This document shows, one piece after another, positions 12,548 through 25,434 of a stretch of 64,000 bases of DNA. Numbering within the stretch: the first letter of the stretch is position 1; every line of letters starts with the position of its first letter. The DNA is taken from positions 310,001 to 374,000 of the forward strand of contig JAQGDQ010000047.1 in the NCBI GenBank assembly GCA_030141605.1. The letters are read 5' to 3'. Below the pieces are notes generated by a model, which searched no databases, was not told the DNA's origin, and saw only the letters and a program-made list of their open reading frames with translations. Source of the DNA: Tubiluchus corallicola. Taxonomy: Eukaryota; Priapulida; Priapulimorpha; Priapulimorphida; Tubiluchidae. Made by a program: the position numbers and the translations under genes.

Positions 12548-15500
12548 AACAGAAAGTCTTAACAAAGGCAGTGTATTACTAAAAGTAGCTTGAAGCCTTA
12601 TGTGAGTGTCTTTGTAAGCTACGGACAGTCCTGAACAAAAATTTCCCAACAAAAGTGATGAAACAAATCAAAATGCAAAGTACACACCTGTTCGCACATA
12701 ATAACAATTGGATTATTCACACAGCCATTTAATATCTGAGGACCCAGACCAGTGCAGGAACCCAGAATAGTGTCATCAATTACCCTGCCGCCTGTTCTAT
12801 CTCGGGCTTCTAATACTGTTACCTGTAATAAATTTGTGTAATGAGATAATTAAATCTGACGAGAGAAGGCACTGTACCTAATATTCTCCAATTTAGCATT
12901 TTTAATTATCTATTACAACCTTCCATCCAATCAAATTCAGGTACTGTCACCTACATTAGATGTTGTGTTTTCCAAAAACTTAGGTTGCATTGCAATTACA
13001 AAAGGTTCTATTGGGAAACAATTACTCACTCTAAAATCAGCTACAGGGAAAAACAATGATAAAAAAGTTCAACATTACTTCGATGAAAAGACAAAAGACC
13101 ATTCATTTTTTCCAAATAAAACTGCAAAGTTTAAAAAATGTATTGAAAACAACATGTTTTCCATAATAAGTCGCTAGACTGTTTGGAAAATTAAATGCAA
13201 TATTCTAATGAAAACAATACATTACTTAATTTGTGATGCACAGCTAGAAAATAGAGAAAAATTACCTTTCCTCCAAAATTTGCAAGCTGTCTAGCAGCAG
13301 CTAAACCTGCCGTTCCAGCCCCAATAATTAAAAACTCCACCTGAAAATGTCCACATATATTTACATGTTTATGTTGTTACATTAAAATGCAAAGCACATA
13401 GTAGTAAATAAAGAAAAATAGTGCTATTTTACTATAAATAAAAATTTGTGAACAGATAGAATATTCTTGTGGTAGCCATAAGCTGCATTAATATACATAC
13501 ATAAAGCATCAATATATCATAACCTATGTGAATTTGCAACGTGTATATCTTTGCAAATTATTATTTTAAAAATAACAAGATAATTTCGTTAATCACCACA
13601 GCAAAACAAAAGCATATCACTTACATCTTTGAAAGAAGGTGGCAAAATTGCAAAAGGAGGAGGATTCTTCAAAATCCCAAAATTGACAATTCCTTTTCTT
13701 GTCAAGAATTCCAGCACCCTGCACATTTCTTGTATACAGCGAATCCGTATCAGACCACGACATATTAAACTATCACTGCACTTCTCAGGTGTTAACCACA
13801 CCTAGAAATAAATTTCAACTTAATCAAAAATTACAAAATAATTGTCAAAGTGCCTTGCATTCTTGCAATCTGGTCAATAGCACTTAATTGAAAATTATAT
13901 TATTTAACTCAAAATAATTTTGCGAAAATATAATAAATAGTGTGCCTGTGCATGTGTGTGAGTGTGTGCGTGTTTGTGTATGCGCAAAAAACATATAATC
14001 TATATTAAGTTTTGTTATATAAAACATTATAATGCAACTTTTCATACAAATATTTGAGTTAGTACATAATAATTAATGGGTTGCAGAAATTTTATAAAAT
14101 CAATACAAATACTTCATAAAACAAACAGGAGACAATTAGAATTCTCACATCTTACTGCATTAGTTTCTTTTCACAACACTCTTCCATAAACAAACATGTT
14201 ATTCATTACACGGCATTACTAATTAAGAATAATAAAAAAAAACAGAACACTTAGCTTGTTTTTTATACCATAATTTTAATAATCTATAAATAAGAAACTA
14301 GAATATATACTTTTGGATTTCGATACCATAATGCCAGAACTAAATTTCGTATCCCTAAATACATTGCCTGCTCCCTGAAACAAAAAATGATCATTTTTAG
14401 TCACTTATGCGAAGCTAGATATTTTTACAAATTCATGTATTACACAGACACCAATGAAAAGTTAATTAAGGTTATTATTTAGGTTAATTAAACTCACTTA
14501 TGTTATCCACATTTTATATTTTACATCCTTATAATTTATCATTCCCACATATGATTATCGGCCAAGAACAGGCAAAACTTACTGATATGGCAGCATTTGG
14601 TGTACTGTATTTTTTTGTATAGTTCATAACTTTGCAAGCCTGGACATGACATTAAGTAGACAGTTTGGTAAGACTAGAACCTAGAAGCAGTACAGCAAAT
14701 CAAAGACACCAGAAACCTTTTCCTGGCACTTACCCACCCAATACTTAACCAACTTCAACACTGATTTTCTTCAGTCACTAAGCAGACACTGTTTCCACTC
14801 GGCTACTACACTGCCCCAAAAGATTCAGTATTGTGTTTGCAGACAACAAGCTTGTATATAGTAAACCAATATTTCATCCTACACATTTATTGTCCTGCAT
14901 AATAAGCATAATCTCAACTAAATAGATAACTATTTTGTAAATATTGTACATAAACTTTCTAAAGTAAATATTGCACATTCTAAATTTAATTATTTACTAA
15001 TTATAATTTTGCTTTTTTCAATAGTCCACAACAAGTTAATGCTTGCTACAATGAATGACATAAAATTTTGATATAGTTTGTAATATTTCATAAATTTAAT
15101 GTAACATATAAAAACCACCATACCTGACATATTCTGGAAATTCTTGAATTTCGTCATACTCCATGATGTCTGGCCTCACTGATAGTGCTTTTGCTTGCTC
15201 TCCAGGTTGATAAAATGGCTGATAGCTAATGTTCACTCCTAGAACAAAATCACCTCATGTCAAAATGTCAAATTTGGCTAGAATCATACTAAAGCAACAC
15301 AAGACAACAAGGAGATTTAGTTACAAATCTGACAAACAAGACTGCAGTGAGTCCAAGTATGACAAAGTGACTAGCTGACTATACACATCTTTGAGCTGAC
15401 TGCAAGAAAAAATGTTGAAAGCATGTGTTTAATATCCCTGCTGACAAAAGCTCAATGTGGACGTAATTTTACTAAAGAAAAAACAACTACAAAAATGTCA

Positions 15501-18500
15501 CGTACATACCTGCAGGATGATATAACTTCCAGATATTTTCTGGAGTTCTGCAACTATCATCTACAAAATATAAAACTTAATTCAGCTTTTTAGATAATAC
15601 AGCAGGTGTCGCTTAATAGAGTCACGGTTAATAGACTCAATCGCTTAATTGACTCAAAACGCCTGGAACGGGCCGCTTCTATTCAAATATACATAAAAAC
15701 TATCGGTAACTGACTAAAATAACTCCGCATAATTGACTCAACATTTTTCCTTCACCTACTTAAAATAAGATATTTGTATGTGCACAAAGAGACTTTCCTA
15801 TTATGTCATCTTTACTTCCCGTTTGTTCACTATGTATGCAAAAACAATAATGTTAAGTACAGTTTTGTTTGTAAGTGGGTACGTTTATCATGCACTAATA
15901 CACTAGCGTACCGGTTTTGCTTTGAATATGTTACCCGCTCGCCCACTGTTGCCCAAAGAATTTCTGGAAGCTAAACATTTATTCACTTGCCTAGCAGTTT
16001 CCTTTTGCTGCTCTCGTTGCAAATCACGCTTTCAGGCTTAATGAGTTAACAGTCAAAGATGCAGGTACAGTAATCAGCTGGTAAACATCGTACAGCAAAT
16101 AAGAGCAATGTAAGTGAGCAGACAATTCAGAACTGTTTTAGTCACACACAACAACAGATTTTCAACTTTTTTATAATTACAAAAACTTTGTGGGCCAACT
16201 TCTTCGCGAGAAAATGAGGCAGCTGACTTTGAAGGAAATTTTGTAAATAAACAGAAAAGTCTGTGACTTAGAAAAGTATACATTTTAATTTATTGCTAAC
16301 TCACTTATATAAATTAATATTTTAAAATATTTCTTCTAATTTTTAACTGCACAGGAATTTAGGCATTACTTCATTTCTAAAATTCATTAAAAACCTTTAC
16401 AGTGCATAGTAAGCTGATGACTCTTACTTCTATACCTGCAATGCTACACACATCGGTTAATAGGCTCAGTCGGTTAATTGGGTTGAAACATGTCGGTCCC
16501 AAAGTGAGTCTACTTTTAAAATTTCAACATGAATAAACCTAAACATAATCACTCAAAGCAGAAACTCGACTATCAGTACAAATAATATCAAGAGCATATT
16601 ACATTAACTATAATTTCAGGTAACTGATGACGGTACAAAAAAAGTACAAATTAATTGATTTTTCGGTATTTGCCCTGCATACAAGATGAATATAATGTGA
16701 CAGTTTTCTACATTTACTTAATACTTTAAATAAAGATCATTATGATGTTTTCCAGTTCAGATAACAATAACTCAGAAGCTGGTGCTCAAGTAAAAGGTTT
16801 ATGGTAATTTTAGCTCTTAAAAACACAAAATGGTAACTGTGGGGTTAATTGCAACTGCACATTAACAATAGACCTTCCAGTGACCACTGCAGCCAAGGCG
16901 CAGCTTTCAAATTAATATAACTACATTAACAACATTTTTGTCACTAATAACTAACAACACACAAACTACAATGTTTGTACTATTTTGCCAGACTATTTGT
17001 TCTATACAGATCTCCCCAAACAAAGCCAGCAGTCAATTAAATAACAATTACATCAGCCACTTATCACTGTTTACTGATAATAGCTATTACACTAGCAAAA
17101 CCATTTAATAAAAAAGCCCACAATAGAAAAATGATGTCTCTTTTATTTTCTTTACTAAAATATTTTTATTAATACATCCAAACACATTATATACATCTGA
17201 GACACCTCTGCCAGTTCAATGAGTCATCTTAGAGAGATATCCTTGATATCCGTCAAGCTCCAGTAGCTTCACAAACGCCTGTTTGAGTAGGTGTTGCCTT
17301 AGAGTGCTTTCCAGAGTGCAGAGTGCCAAAGCATATAAAACATAAAACACTTTTGAAAAATTGTACTGAAATTACCTGCATCAGTAATAATTGGCATCAC
17401 GCTAGCAGTGGCACTCATTCCAACACCGTCAGGATAATATGAAACGAGGAAGTCAGCAGCAGGAGAATGTTTTAACAATGGTGGTTGAACTGCTGTCTGA
17501 ATCCATGAAGGAACCAATGCTTGTGCAACTCTCTAAAAATTAGACATTGTTACAGTTAACAGAATAAAACTGCATAACATTCTTAAAAAAGATTTACAAA
17601 AAATGAATGAACAGATGCTTTGTATTTATTTACAATATAAAATTAGACATGCATCAAGGTTTGGAGAGATAAAAACAGGGTCACTATTATAAAATATTAA
17701 TTAATTAAACAACTCTAATTAATAAATTAGGAAAGAGACTGCAATTTTTTGGTGAATCAATGACACCCTAACTAATCATGCTACGAAAATTTAGCTTATT
17801 GGATAAAACCTCTGGGAGTTGAAAAAGTGTGATAGACAATGAGAGAGTGAAGGAAACAGCAGGTTTTTCATTTTTTGGACATTTTATTAGATCATCGGCA
17901 TGGCAAATCCAAAGAACTATGCAAGGTCTGCTAGATTTTTGCTAGCTTAAAAAAAATTGTCAACCCGATTTTTGAAAATTGATGTTTACAACAGGGAATT
18001 TGCCTTCATGCTTGGTGGGACAGATCCAATAAAATAAGCAGAAAAGGAAGCAGAAATTCATAAGATTTCTGATTTCCATAGGGCAGAAAAGAAGCTGCTG
18101 TGAATGTGTTTTCAAAGAGCGAAATAAATGTGACTGGATATGAAGACTCACTGCAAATTAATATTACTAACATTGCAAAAACTTCTCAGCATCCAAAACA
18201 AAAAAAACATTTATAGTTAAAAACAACAGAACTTATTAAAACTTTTACTTTAAAAGTTAAAATCATGTCAAATCTTGCCAAATTATGCACTGATTATTAA
18301 GCTTAATCATTACCAATTTGGATTTTGTAAATACATGATACAGTGCTTAAGTTACTGCATCAGTTTTTTTACTGATCTGCTAATTCATTACCTCTTTGCT
18401 TCTGTTAACTACTTAATTAGTGCATAACAGGCTCTGTCTATATAAACTGGTTGTAATTTTGTAACTTTACAACTGACGATGACAGCAACAGTCTGTCGTA

Positions 18501-21500
18501 ACATATGGCATGGTTTTAATTTTTTTAAATAAAAGTTTTAGTAAAGTTGTGTTGTTTTTAACTATAAATGTTTTGAAGTGCATTTAACAAAAATTGACAA
18601 AAAAAGAACTACACAATATTTCAATAATTATGTGAATTAACTTTGCTTTAATATAACTCAACAAACTGCAATAAAACAAACAAGAAAACTTCAGAGACAG
18701 TCAAATACATTTTCACTTCACAATGAGGGCAAGCAGGAAGTTTACACAGACAAAATATTGATTGAATATACTTAGGTCTGCTACATTTGTTATAATTAGT
18801 TCAACCGATGGCCACATATCATTAAAGTAAACAATATTTTCAAACAAACTAAAGTAGATAAAAAACTTGCGAATCTACTACACAAACTAATGGATAATAG
18901 TTCCTCGACACAACAAATAAACTTCAAAGACATGCCTTATTATATGTAACTAAAATACTAATTTCACATGAACAAAACTCATCAATGGTTTACAGAATGG
19001 TATAGAAAGCATATTACGATAAAATTATCAGATGTAACAGAAGACACATCGACACGAGATGCCATTTACATTTTAACTGAGCAGCGTACATGTAAAACAA
19101 GAAACAGAACCAAACTTAAACAAGAAACAGAATAAACGACCAGAATTCACACTTGCATTCTTAAGCAAGTGTAAAGATTAAATCAAAAACTTGGCAAAAA
19201 AACACTTACATTATCTTCTGCAACACTGCAAGCATCAGCAATGTCTTTCTGCAAAAATAAAAAAACTAGAATTTTCACAGCATTTAGTTAAAACCTAACA
19301 ATAATTGTAATTTTAAGTGAAGTTATGCAGTTATGCACTGCTCTCTAAAGTAAACCTAACTTTATCAGTTAGGGTAAAATACTCGAAAAAGGTAAAGGAA
19401 ACCTTTCAAACAAGACATGTTTGCATCCTCATACAAAAATGCAAAGACAAAAGCAAAACCAGAAACTAGATGTTAGTAGACGTCTATCTCAAGGAAACAG
19501 CAATAACTTTACATTATTAAGTGACTATTATAATAAAATTTAACTAGTGTACCTTTCCACTTGTTCTCTTGCCACAATAATAGTTGTGAATAAAGTTTTC
19601 ATTCACGATGGTATCTTTAGGAACCTGTCGCCACTTTGTGCAACCAGGCTTTCTACACTGCACCCAGTAAGGTAGATGCTGATCAGTCATAAAACATCGC
19701 ATTGTGGGCTCAGTTTTACCATTGGAAGACCAATCGTCCCGCCACTTACAATATTCTTTGTGGCCCGGTTTTGAGCTACAACAACACAAGACTATCCGAT
19801 GTTAAATTTTTTTGCGTAAAATTTAAATTCTACCTTAGAACTTCTATTTATAAAATTGTTTAGAAAACCAAGAAAACAAATTAATTTCAACAAATATAAA
19901 TAACATTTACAAAAAATAAAGAAATGCTGATTTCATTAAAGCCAACAATACAATAAAGGTGAAAATCATTAGGGAATTCAAGGTCAAGCTTTGCTTTCAT
20001 CATTTGAAATCCAGCTGCATGTGTCTGCATACATTCCTGGTAGTTCGATTCCCCAAAACATTCATGAATAATGCAGAAGAAGCATTGGCTGCATATCATT
20101 AGCTTTGTTTATTCAAATTACGGAAAGCGAAGCTTAACCTTTAATTCCTGAATGGTTGCCCGGTATTTTTATTGTATTGTTAGCTTTGCTGTTTACCATA
20201 GTTTACCTTCTGTAGAAATACTCAAAACACTCATTACAGAAGTGTTCACCTAGTGTTAAATGATACCATCTGGGAGTGTAACTGCTTCCACAACATCTAG
20301 AAAAATAAAAATCAACAATTTATTAGAAAAAAGCTATTTCATGTAGTACTGCTTTTTTTACGGTTCGACAAGGCTTATTACAAATGTTGAATCTGCAAGT
20401 ATGCCACAGCTACTGAACATTAGTAATTTAACTCTGCAAATTAATTCATTAGCAGGGATAATCTATTAAAGTGAAATACTATTATGCTAGTACCCTTATA
20501 TCGATACACTAATGTGCACTTAAACTGATAGAAGTTATCGCAACATTTAAAATCTTAGACGCTCCATCTTACACTGTGTGAATAACTGTTACAAAGTCAA
20601 GAAATATTAACCCCATAACCATAATTTAACCTCATATTTTGCAATGCATCACCCCAAGCTTAAAATTTCAATATACATCATCTTTTTACAAAAATAAAAT
20701 GGTACTACAGAAAAATCTGTTGTTTTAATTACACTAGGTAGCTTTAAAAACACGTGATAATGAACAGTAGCTATTTTATAGCAACTTCGCATGTGCAAAC
20801 TCATCAAGTCAGTCAATGAAAATAATCTACTGACTTTAGCTGATTTTGACATTTGTTGCTATACCTGTCACTAGCTCTCACACAGCAGATTGGTATCTCT
20901 GACTGACAATCAGTTTTCCCACATTTTCTGATTTTCTTATCACTAACCACCTGATTAACGAAGTTTGTCGCAGTGATGTTGGTGCCACTTTTTGATGCAG
21001 CTTCCACTAAATAAAAAATGTTAAAGTAAAAAAAGGTGGCAAAATAGTTATAACAACAGCCCAATATGAAAAACAACATCAATTTTCTTTAAATTATACT
21101 ATAGAAAAAAGTGTATTATTATTGCTCTTTTGTAATAACATTCAGTCAAATAGGCAAAACCAAATCAGACGTATCGCTTCACTTGTTAAACAAACATTTA
21201 GCATAGACAGAAACAAACTATGACTTAAGTTTAAGTAATACATGAAGCAGCTTTTTGTCTCAGATCACATGATGGTCATAGGTGGAATCAGTAAAGATCA
21301 TGCAATTAGATAATTCATAAAAAAACAAAGTTATGTCAAAAACATCTTTGTTTTCTTTGTACTGTTGTCCAGACTATTACCCACACAGTAATGGCACTGA
21401 TACACAACATAAAGTCACAAATCACAATCTAAAAAAAGTTCTAAAAATAGGTTAGCACATAATCAAAACCTGGAATCAACGTTGGTTCAGGTTCACGTTT

Positions 21501-21602
21501 TAAGCGCTTCAGTGCCAATGATGCTGTTGGAAAGAAATCTCCTTCTACCAAACCTTCAGCTTCTAATACTTTTAGTGACTTCCTCTTGACTCTGCCAGAC
21601 AT
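4566..21602 (-). CDS. KDM1B: Lysine-specific histone demethylase 1B (LSD2)
   Basis: FAD-dependent amine oxidase that in characterised animals removes H3K4me1/me2. Exons in transcript order: 21470-21602, 20865-21006, 20207-20296, 19553-19775, 19210-19248, 17376-17532, 15510-15560, 15124-15238, 14311-14374, 13625-13801, 13266-13340, 12688-12822, 11099-11329, 10758-10958, 10266-10340, 8683-8799, 8424-8549, 6770-6898, 6132-6284, 4566-4643. They sum to 2511 nt (836 aa; human 822), all phases agreeing. Order of domains: N-terminal Cys/His zinc finger (exons 2-4), CW finger (PYWVQC...CTKW, exon 4), SWIRM (exons 8-10), amine oxidase with the FAD Rossmann motif GAGTAG (exon 11) and the C-terminal FAD motif FFAGEATNRHFP (exons 19-20). 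There is no LSD1-type tower insertion, which marks it as LSD2. The start ATG sits directly after an acceptor AG, implying a 5' UTR intron. Oddities: alanine replaces the active-site lysine in exon 16 (ILQAG against LLQKG), and exon 15 has a weak GTCACA donor. Confidence 0.95.
5380..5870 (+). mobile_element. LINE ORF fragment in the last KDM1B intron, antisense to the gene
   Basis: The 127-codon frame at 5416-5799 has the SIIKATTQSIPQ-like opening and a basic/aromatic composition. This resembles the linker between endonuclease and reverse transcriptase in CR1/Jockey-type non-LTR elements. No catalytic motif is present, so the assignment is tentative. It lies between KDM1B exons 19 and 20 on the opposite strand. 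Confidence 0.35.
7985..8035. repeat. AT-rich (TA/CATA) microsatellite in a KDM1B intron
   Basis: An imperfect TATATA/ACATA run, intronic and without coding content. Confidence 0.6.
9328..9666. mobile_element. hAT-like MITE, 339 bp, in a KDM1B intron
   Basis: The ends are inverted: AAGGGGTGAGC at the left, GCTCACCCCTA at the right. Flanking octamers are TTTTTAAC (9320-9327) and CTTTTAAC (9667-9674), matching at 7 of 8 positions as expected for an 8-bp hAT target-site duplication. Subterminal regions are rich in repeated ATTCGAA-like words (TTCGATTCGAAC, GATTCGAATTC), typical of hAT subterminal repeats. There is no transposase frame, so it is non-autonomous. Confidence 0.7.
11520..12405 (-). 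mobile_element. 5'-truncated LINE (reverse-transcriptase C-terminal region) in a KDM1B intron
   Basis: An open frame runs on the minus strand from about 12400 to 11726. Its start, SYLDIQVDNNLSWDEHF, is the conserved post-catalytic reverse-transcriptase region of CR1/RTE-like elements. It continues with LIYKTLVLPHFLYGC and a LLWNSLP motif, the usual C-terminal landmarks. The catalytic YADD region is absent, so this is a 5' truncation. The 3' tail at about 11520-11550 ends in an AATAAAGATTATTATATATT-like repeat. It is in the same orientation as KDM1B, between exons 12 and 13. The roughly 200-codon frame is unbroken, suggesting fairly recent insertion. Confidence 0.75.
12484..12547. repeat. (TA)n microsatellite
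   Basis: About 60 bp of nearly pure TA dinucleotides, broken once by TG, in the KDM1B intron just upstream of the LINE fragment. Length polymorphism is likely. Confidence 0.95.
14635..14825 (-). repeat. Possible tRNA-derived SINE in a KDM1B intron
   Basis: The reverse complement has a TAGCCGAGTGG stretch resembling the A box of Leu/Ser-type tRNAs, and a later GGTTCTAGTCT resembling a decayed B box. The segment is less AT-rich than its surroundings. The A-B spacing is longer than in a tRNA, so this is tentative. Confidence 0.3.
15600..16513. mobile_element. pogo/Tigger-like DNA transposon copy A (KDM1B intron)
   Basis: It begins after a TA dinucleotide with CAGCAGGTGTCGCTTAATAG. Its interior matches, in inverted orientation, the element at 29430-30391: GGAACGGGCCGCTTCTATTC, the CATAAAAACTATC... 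block, the CTCATTAAGCCTGAAAGCGTGA-type block, and TCGGTCCCAAAGTGAGTCTA near the end. The right terminal repeat is cut off after GAGTCTAC at about 16513. No intact transposase frame is visible. The CAGTAGGTGTC end and TA target fit pogo/Tigger-type Tc1/mariner elements, but without transposase homology the superfamily remains an inference. Confidence 0.65.
18206..18572. mobile_element. Inverted-repeat element with a hammerhead-like core (KDM1B intron)
   Basis: Arms of about 60 nt, 18206-18267 and 18509-18572, are imperfect inverted copies (AACATTTATAGTTAAAAACA against its complement). Between them, at 18473-18504, is CTGACGA, then a 5-bp stem (GACAG/CTGTC) with a 7-nt loop, then GTAAC. This resembles the hammerhead ribozyme core CUGANGA-stem II-GAAA with one change. 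Penelope-like elements are known to carry hammerheads. The remainder is non-coding. Confidence 0.45.
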
Positions 21603-21959
21603 CTAAAATCAAAAGAATAATGTTCAGCTATTCATAAAATAACACTAATAAAAATTTAAAAAGATGGCCTCAAATAATATCTGGATTTAATATTCCTTAT
21701 AATTATCATTATTAGGCCTATCCTAGTATATACTATTGAAAAATAACATATTGCATTTGCATTGCATATTTGACATTACCATTTTTGTTTTCATTTAAGT
21801 GGATAAATGACAGTACAGTTATTATTAATTTTTGTTATCCTAAAGGTAACCCTGCAGTTCAAAATTTTTCTTCGTAATTTTCACTTGTAATTTTACTTCT
21901 CTGTTATTTAAAATTTGTATCAAATAATTGCTCACAATACTATTGTGAGACATAAATGG

Positions 21960-24900
21960 AGGTAGAATTGCTTTTTATATATTAACTGCTATTACTTTTA
22001 AGGTTCGTGCTGATATTATGCCTCACAATTGCTACGAGTTGTTATGGTTTCAGATTCAATTAAAAGCGAGTACTATTTATGTGTTTCGTTCGCCCTCTCA
22101 AGTATCCCAGGAAGAGAACAAGTTTATAGAAAAGTTACAACAGTCATGTGATAATCTTTTAAACAGCACATTGAAGCAACAGTATTGCATTATTTTTACA
22201 GGTGATTTTAATGCCAAATACAAATCCTGGGATCTTACAGAGGCGAACGAGAACACAACGGGTCAAAAATTATACCAGTGTACAGTCCAAAATCAACTAA
22301 TTCAGCTTATTAATGAACCGACACGAGTAACAGCCAATTCTAAATCTTTGCTTGATGCCATATTGATCTCATAACCACAAATTATCCAGGTTGCTTTATT
22401 GATTCTGCAACATTACCACAGATTTATTCTTGAGACCATAATGCAATTTTTGGAAAAGTGACTTTTGATTTTTCCCTCCCCAAAAGCCTGTTGGTGAAAA
22501 GTATACAATTATAAACAGGTCGAATGGGTTAGCCTCAATAATAAGATTGCTTCTGCTGACTGGGAAACTATATTTCGCTTAGAATGTACTGATACCGTAT
22601 TTCAATGTTTTTTAGATCAATTAGAAAATTTAATTGATGAATGCATACCTAATCAGATTATTACAGTTCGTCCATGGGATAAACAATGGATGACTAGATT
22701 TGTAAGAAAATTGAGAAAGCAGAAAGAAAAGGCCTATAGTAATTACAGAGCGAACAAATCCCCAGAAACATGGCAAGCCTATGCTACAATCAGAAACAAA
22801 TATAGCAATTCTGTTAAAAAGGCCAAAACTGATTATCTTAATAAATTAAGTGCTAAACTAAATAACCCCGACACTAGTCCAAAAACATGGTGGAACATTA
22901 CTAAAAAAATTTATAAAAATTCTAGTGAATTTGTTATCCCACCTCTTTTAAAGGGTACTAATTCTGCAAAATGCAACATGTTTAACAATTACTCCGCAAA
23001 CAATACTAGATTAGACACATCTACAGCATTTTACCTAACTTCCAACTAAAAACTGAAGAATGTTTATCCTCTGTAACCGTAAATGAGATCACAGTTAAAG
23101 CACTTTTGGAAAAAGCAAAAATGGATAAAGCTAGGGGAGCTGATAGTATCAGTAATCAGCGTTGAAATTTTGTTCTACCTTGTTAGCCAAACCCTTAAGA
23201 TGGCTTTTTAACATATCATTACTGAGGGGCCATTTTCCATTTGTGTGGAAGCTCGCATATGTATGCCCTATACACAAATCCGGAGATAAATAAATCGTTT
23301 CTAATTATAGGCCCATATCGCTTTTGTCATGCACCTCAAAAATTCTAGAACGTATCGTATACAATGAACTGTGCAATTATTTGGTTATCCAAAATAACTT
23401 TTTAACTGAGAAAAATTCAGGTTTTAGACCGGGTGATAGCAATTAACCAACTACTTTCTATAGAGCATAAAATCTACCAAAATTCAGACAGTGGAAGAGA
23501 GTGCTGTGTATTCCCGGATATTAGTGAGGCATTCGATAGAGTTTGGCACGAGGGCTTAATTTTCAAATTAAAACAGTATGGCATTGATGGCGCTCTTTTA
23601 AACTGGATTTCATGTTATCTCTGTGAACGCTCACAAAGAGTGGTACTTGACGACATTTTGTCTGATGTACAAACGCTGCACGCTGGAGTACCTCAGGGCT
23701 CTATTCTCTGACCCCTATTGTTTTTAGTCTTCATTGACGATATCACAGAGAATATTAAATGTGATATCCGATTATGTGCGTATGACACTTCATTATTTGA
23801 ATCTGCGTGTGACATGTGAGAAACTTTTTAATACCACTATCTTACCAGCAGTTGAATATGGAAATGTAATTTGGTTCGGATGCCAAGACTACAATTTGAA
23901 ACTACTAGAAAATGTACAGTTAAGTGCTGGCAGAATTTGTTCAGGTGCCATGCTTAGGTCATCGCCAGAAATTGAACTTAAAGACTGTGGTTTTACTTTG
24001 TTTGAAAAACATTTTAAATTTCATCATTTAGTTCCATCTCATTTATATAGAATGTTGCCATTGCAAGTTAGAAACTTTACCGCTTATCCTATGCGCAATG
24101 TTGAAAGTTAAAGAAATTTTTTCTCTCACATGTTGGCTTTTAAAAAATCATTCTTTCTTTTGTCCATTGATTTATGGAATCAACTTCCCATATCTAAGTT
24201 GAAATGAGATACATGAAATACGTGAAATAAGATTTTTATCGAAATTTAAACTTGAACTGAAAAAGTACTTTGATTTTAGCAAACATCCAAATCATTTTTT
24301 TACGGTAAATGTCCTAGTTAAGCTCACCACACTTGCGCGTGCATAGGATTTAGTCAGCTAAATTATGACCTGTCACTTAAAAATTGCAGAAATAATGATA
24401 GTTCTCTAGTATCACCTTAATGTTCTTGTAGTGAACCATATGAACACTTTTTTCTAAATTGCTCAAACTACATAATATCAAGAAATAGAATGTTTAACAA
24501 CCTTAATGCTTTATATGACAACAATGACATTAGAAACTTGGCAGTTAGCGCGGATATGAAAATTTAGGTTCTGCAAGTAATTGTAAAATATTTGATTTTG
24601 TACAGTTGTTTATAACCGAATCTAGACGTTTTAAATGATGATTACTGGAATTGATCAATTTATTTGTACTATATGTTATATAGCAAAGATGCATGTTTAC
24701 TGTTTACTGATAAACCAGTTTAGTGCGCAGGCTAAATATTTAACTATTTATCATTTGTTTTTTGTATTTACCCACACCAAGTAACTATAATAACTATGTA
24801 AATATTTTTACATAGATTTATGTATTACCACTAACAGTTGTAAAATTTACTAAGCAGGGAGTGCCCGTGCATAAGTTGCAAAAACTTTCTAGCACAAACC

Positions 24901-25225
24901 GCGTAATAAAATTATATTTAAATTAAATTAATTAACTTGACGGTTCATGCCTCACCTTGACCACCATCACTGTGTACTGCCTTGCCATGTTCTCTATGTA
25001 CTCAGTAGATAGTACCACAAGGCAATACATGACAAGACTGTACACATGAGGCGGCACACGGTGCTACAGTAAACTAGCAAGATGGTACATGCCAACACAG
25101 TACGTGGCACAATGATACACAGCGTGATGGGGAACCAGTAGATGGGGAAGTTGAGCACGTAGTATCACATTACTATATTCTTTTTAACTGAAAATATTTA
25201 GAAAATAAAACTGAATTGAATTGAA
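21960..25225 (+). mobile_element. Degenerate non-LTR retrotransposon (CR1/Jockey-like LINE)
   Basis: Fragments appear in order. The AP-endonuclease C-terminal half is at 22018-22371 (FTGDFNAKYKSWD, then a LLDAILIS end). A basic linker is at about 22540-23049 (WQAYATIRNKYSNSVKKAKT). Reverse-transcriptase blocks follow: NYRPISLLSCTSKILERIV-like at 23300-23360, AFDRVWHEGL at 23530-23560, and VPQGSIL at 23690-23711, then a decayed FADDT box read as CAYDTS near 23780. The C-terminal region at 23820-24110 is followed by a CSCSEPYEHFFLNC Cys/His block near 24430. Stops and frameshifts occur between the blocks. The tail ends in TGAATTGAATTGAA repeats. It is 5'-truncated and inactive, and lies upstream of KDM1B on the opposite strand. 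Confidence 0.85.
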
Positions 25226-25434
25226 CATATGAATGCAAGAAATCAGTGAATCCCAATATAGATGAACTGAGAATTACCTATATTTTATGTTAAGGAACTA
25301 GGCTCCTATGGCAGTGGCTACTGCATAGTATAGTAGCATAAAATATGTTACATAACTTATAAGACATAGACCTAACTGCCGCCCGAGTAGAAATATAATT
25401 TATTAATAGTGATACTGTCATAGTGATCCAAAAC

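Noticed and set aside
12422-12652. Minus-strand ORF of 76 codons
   Set aside because: It reads through the (TA)n microsatellite (Ile-Tyr repeats), so it is an artefact.
19887-20099. Cys-rich minus-strand ORF in KDM1B intron 3 as an extra zinc-finger exon
   Set aside because: Its acceptor phase fits exon 3, but no donor returns to exon 4 in frame. The direct exon 3-4 join reproduces the conserved NECFEYFYRS...KTEP sequence.
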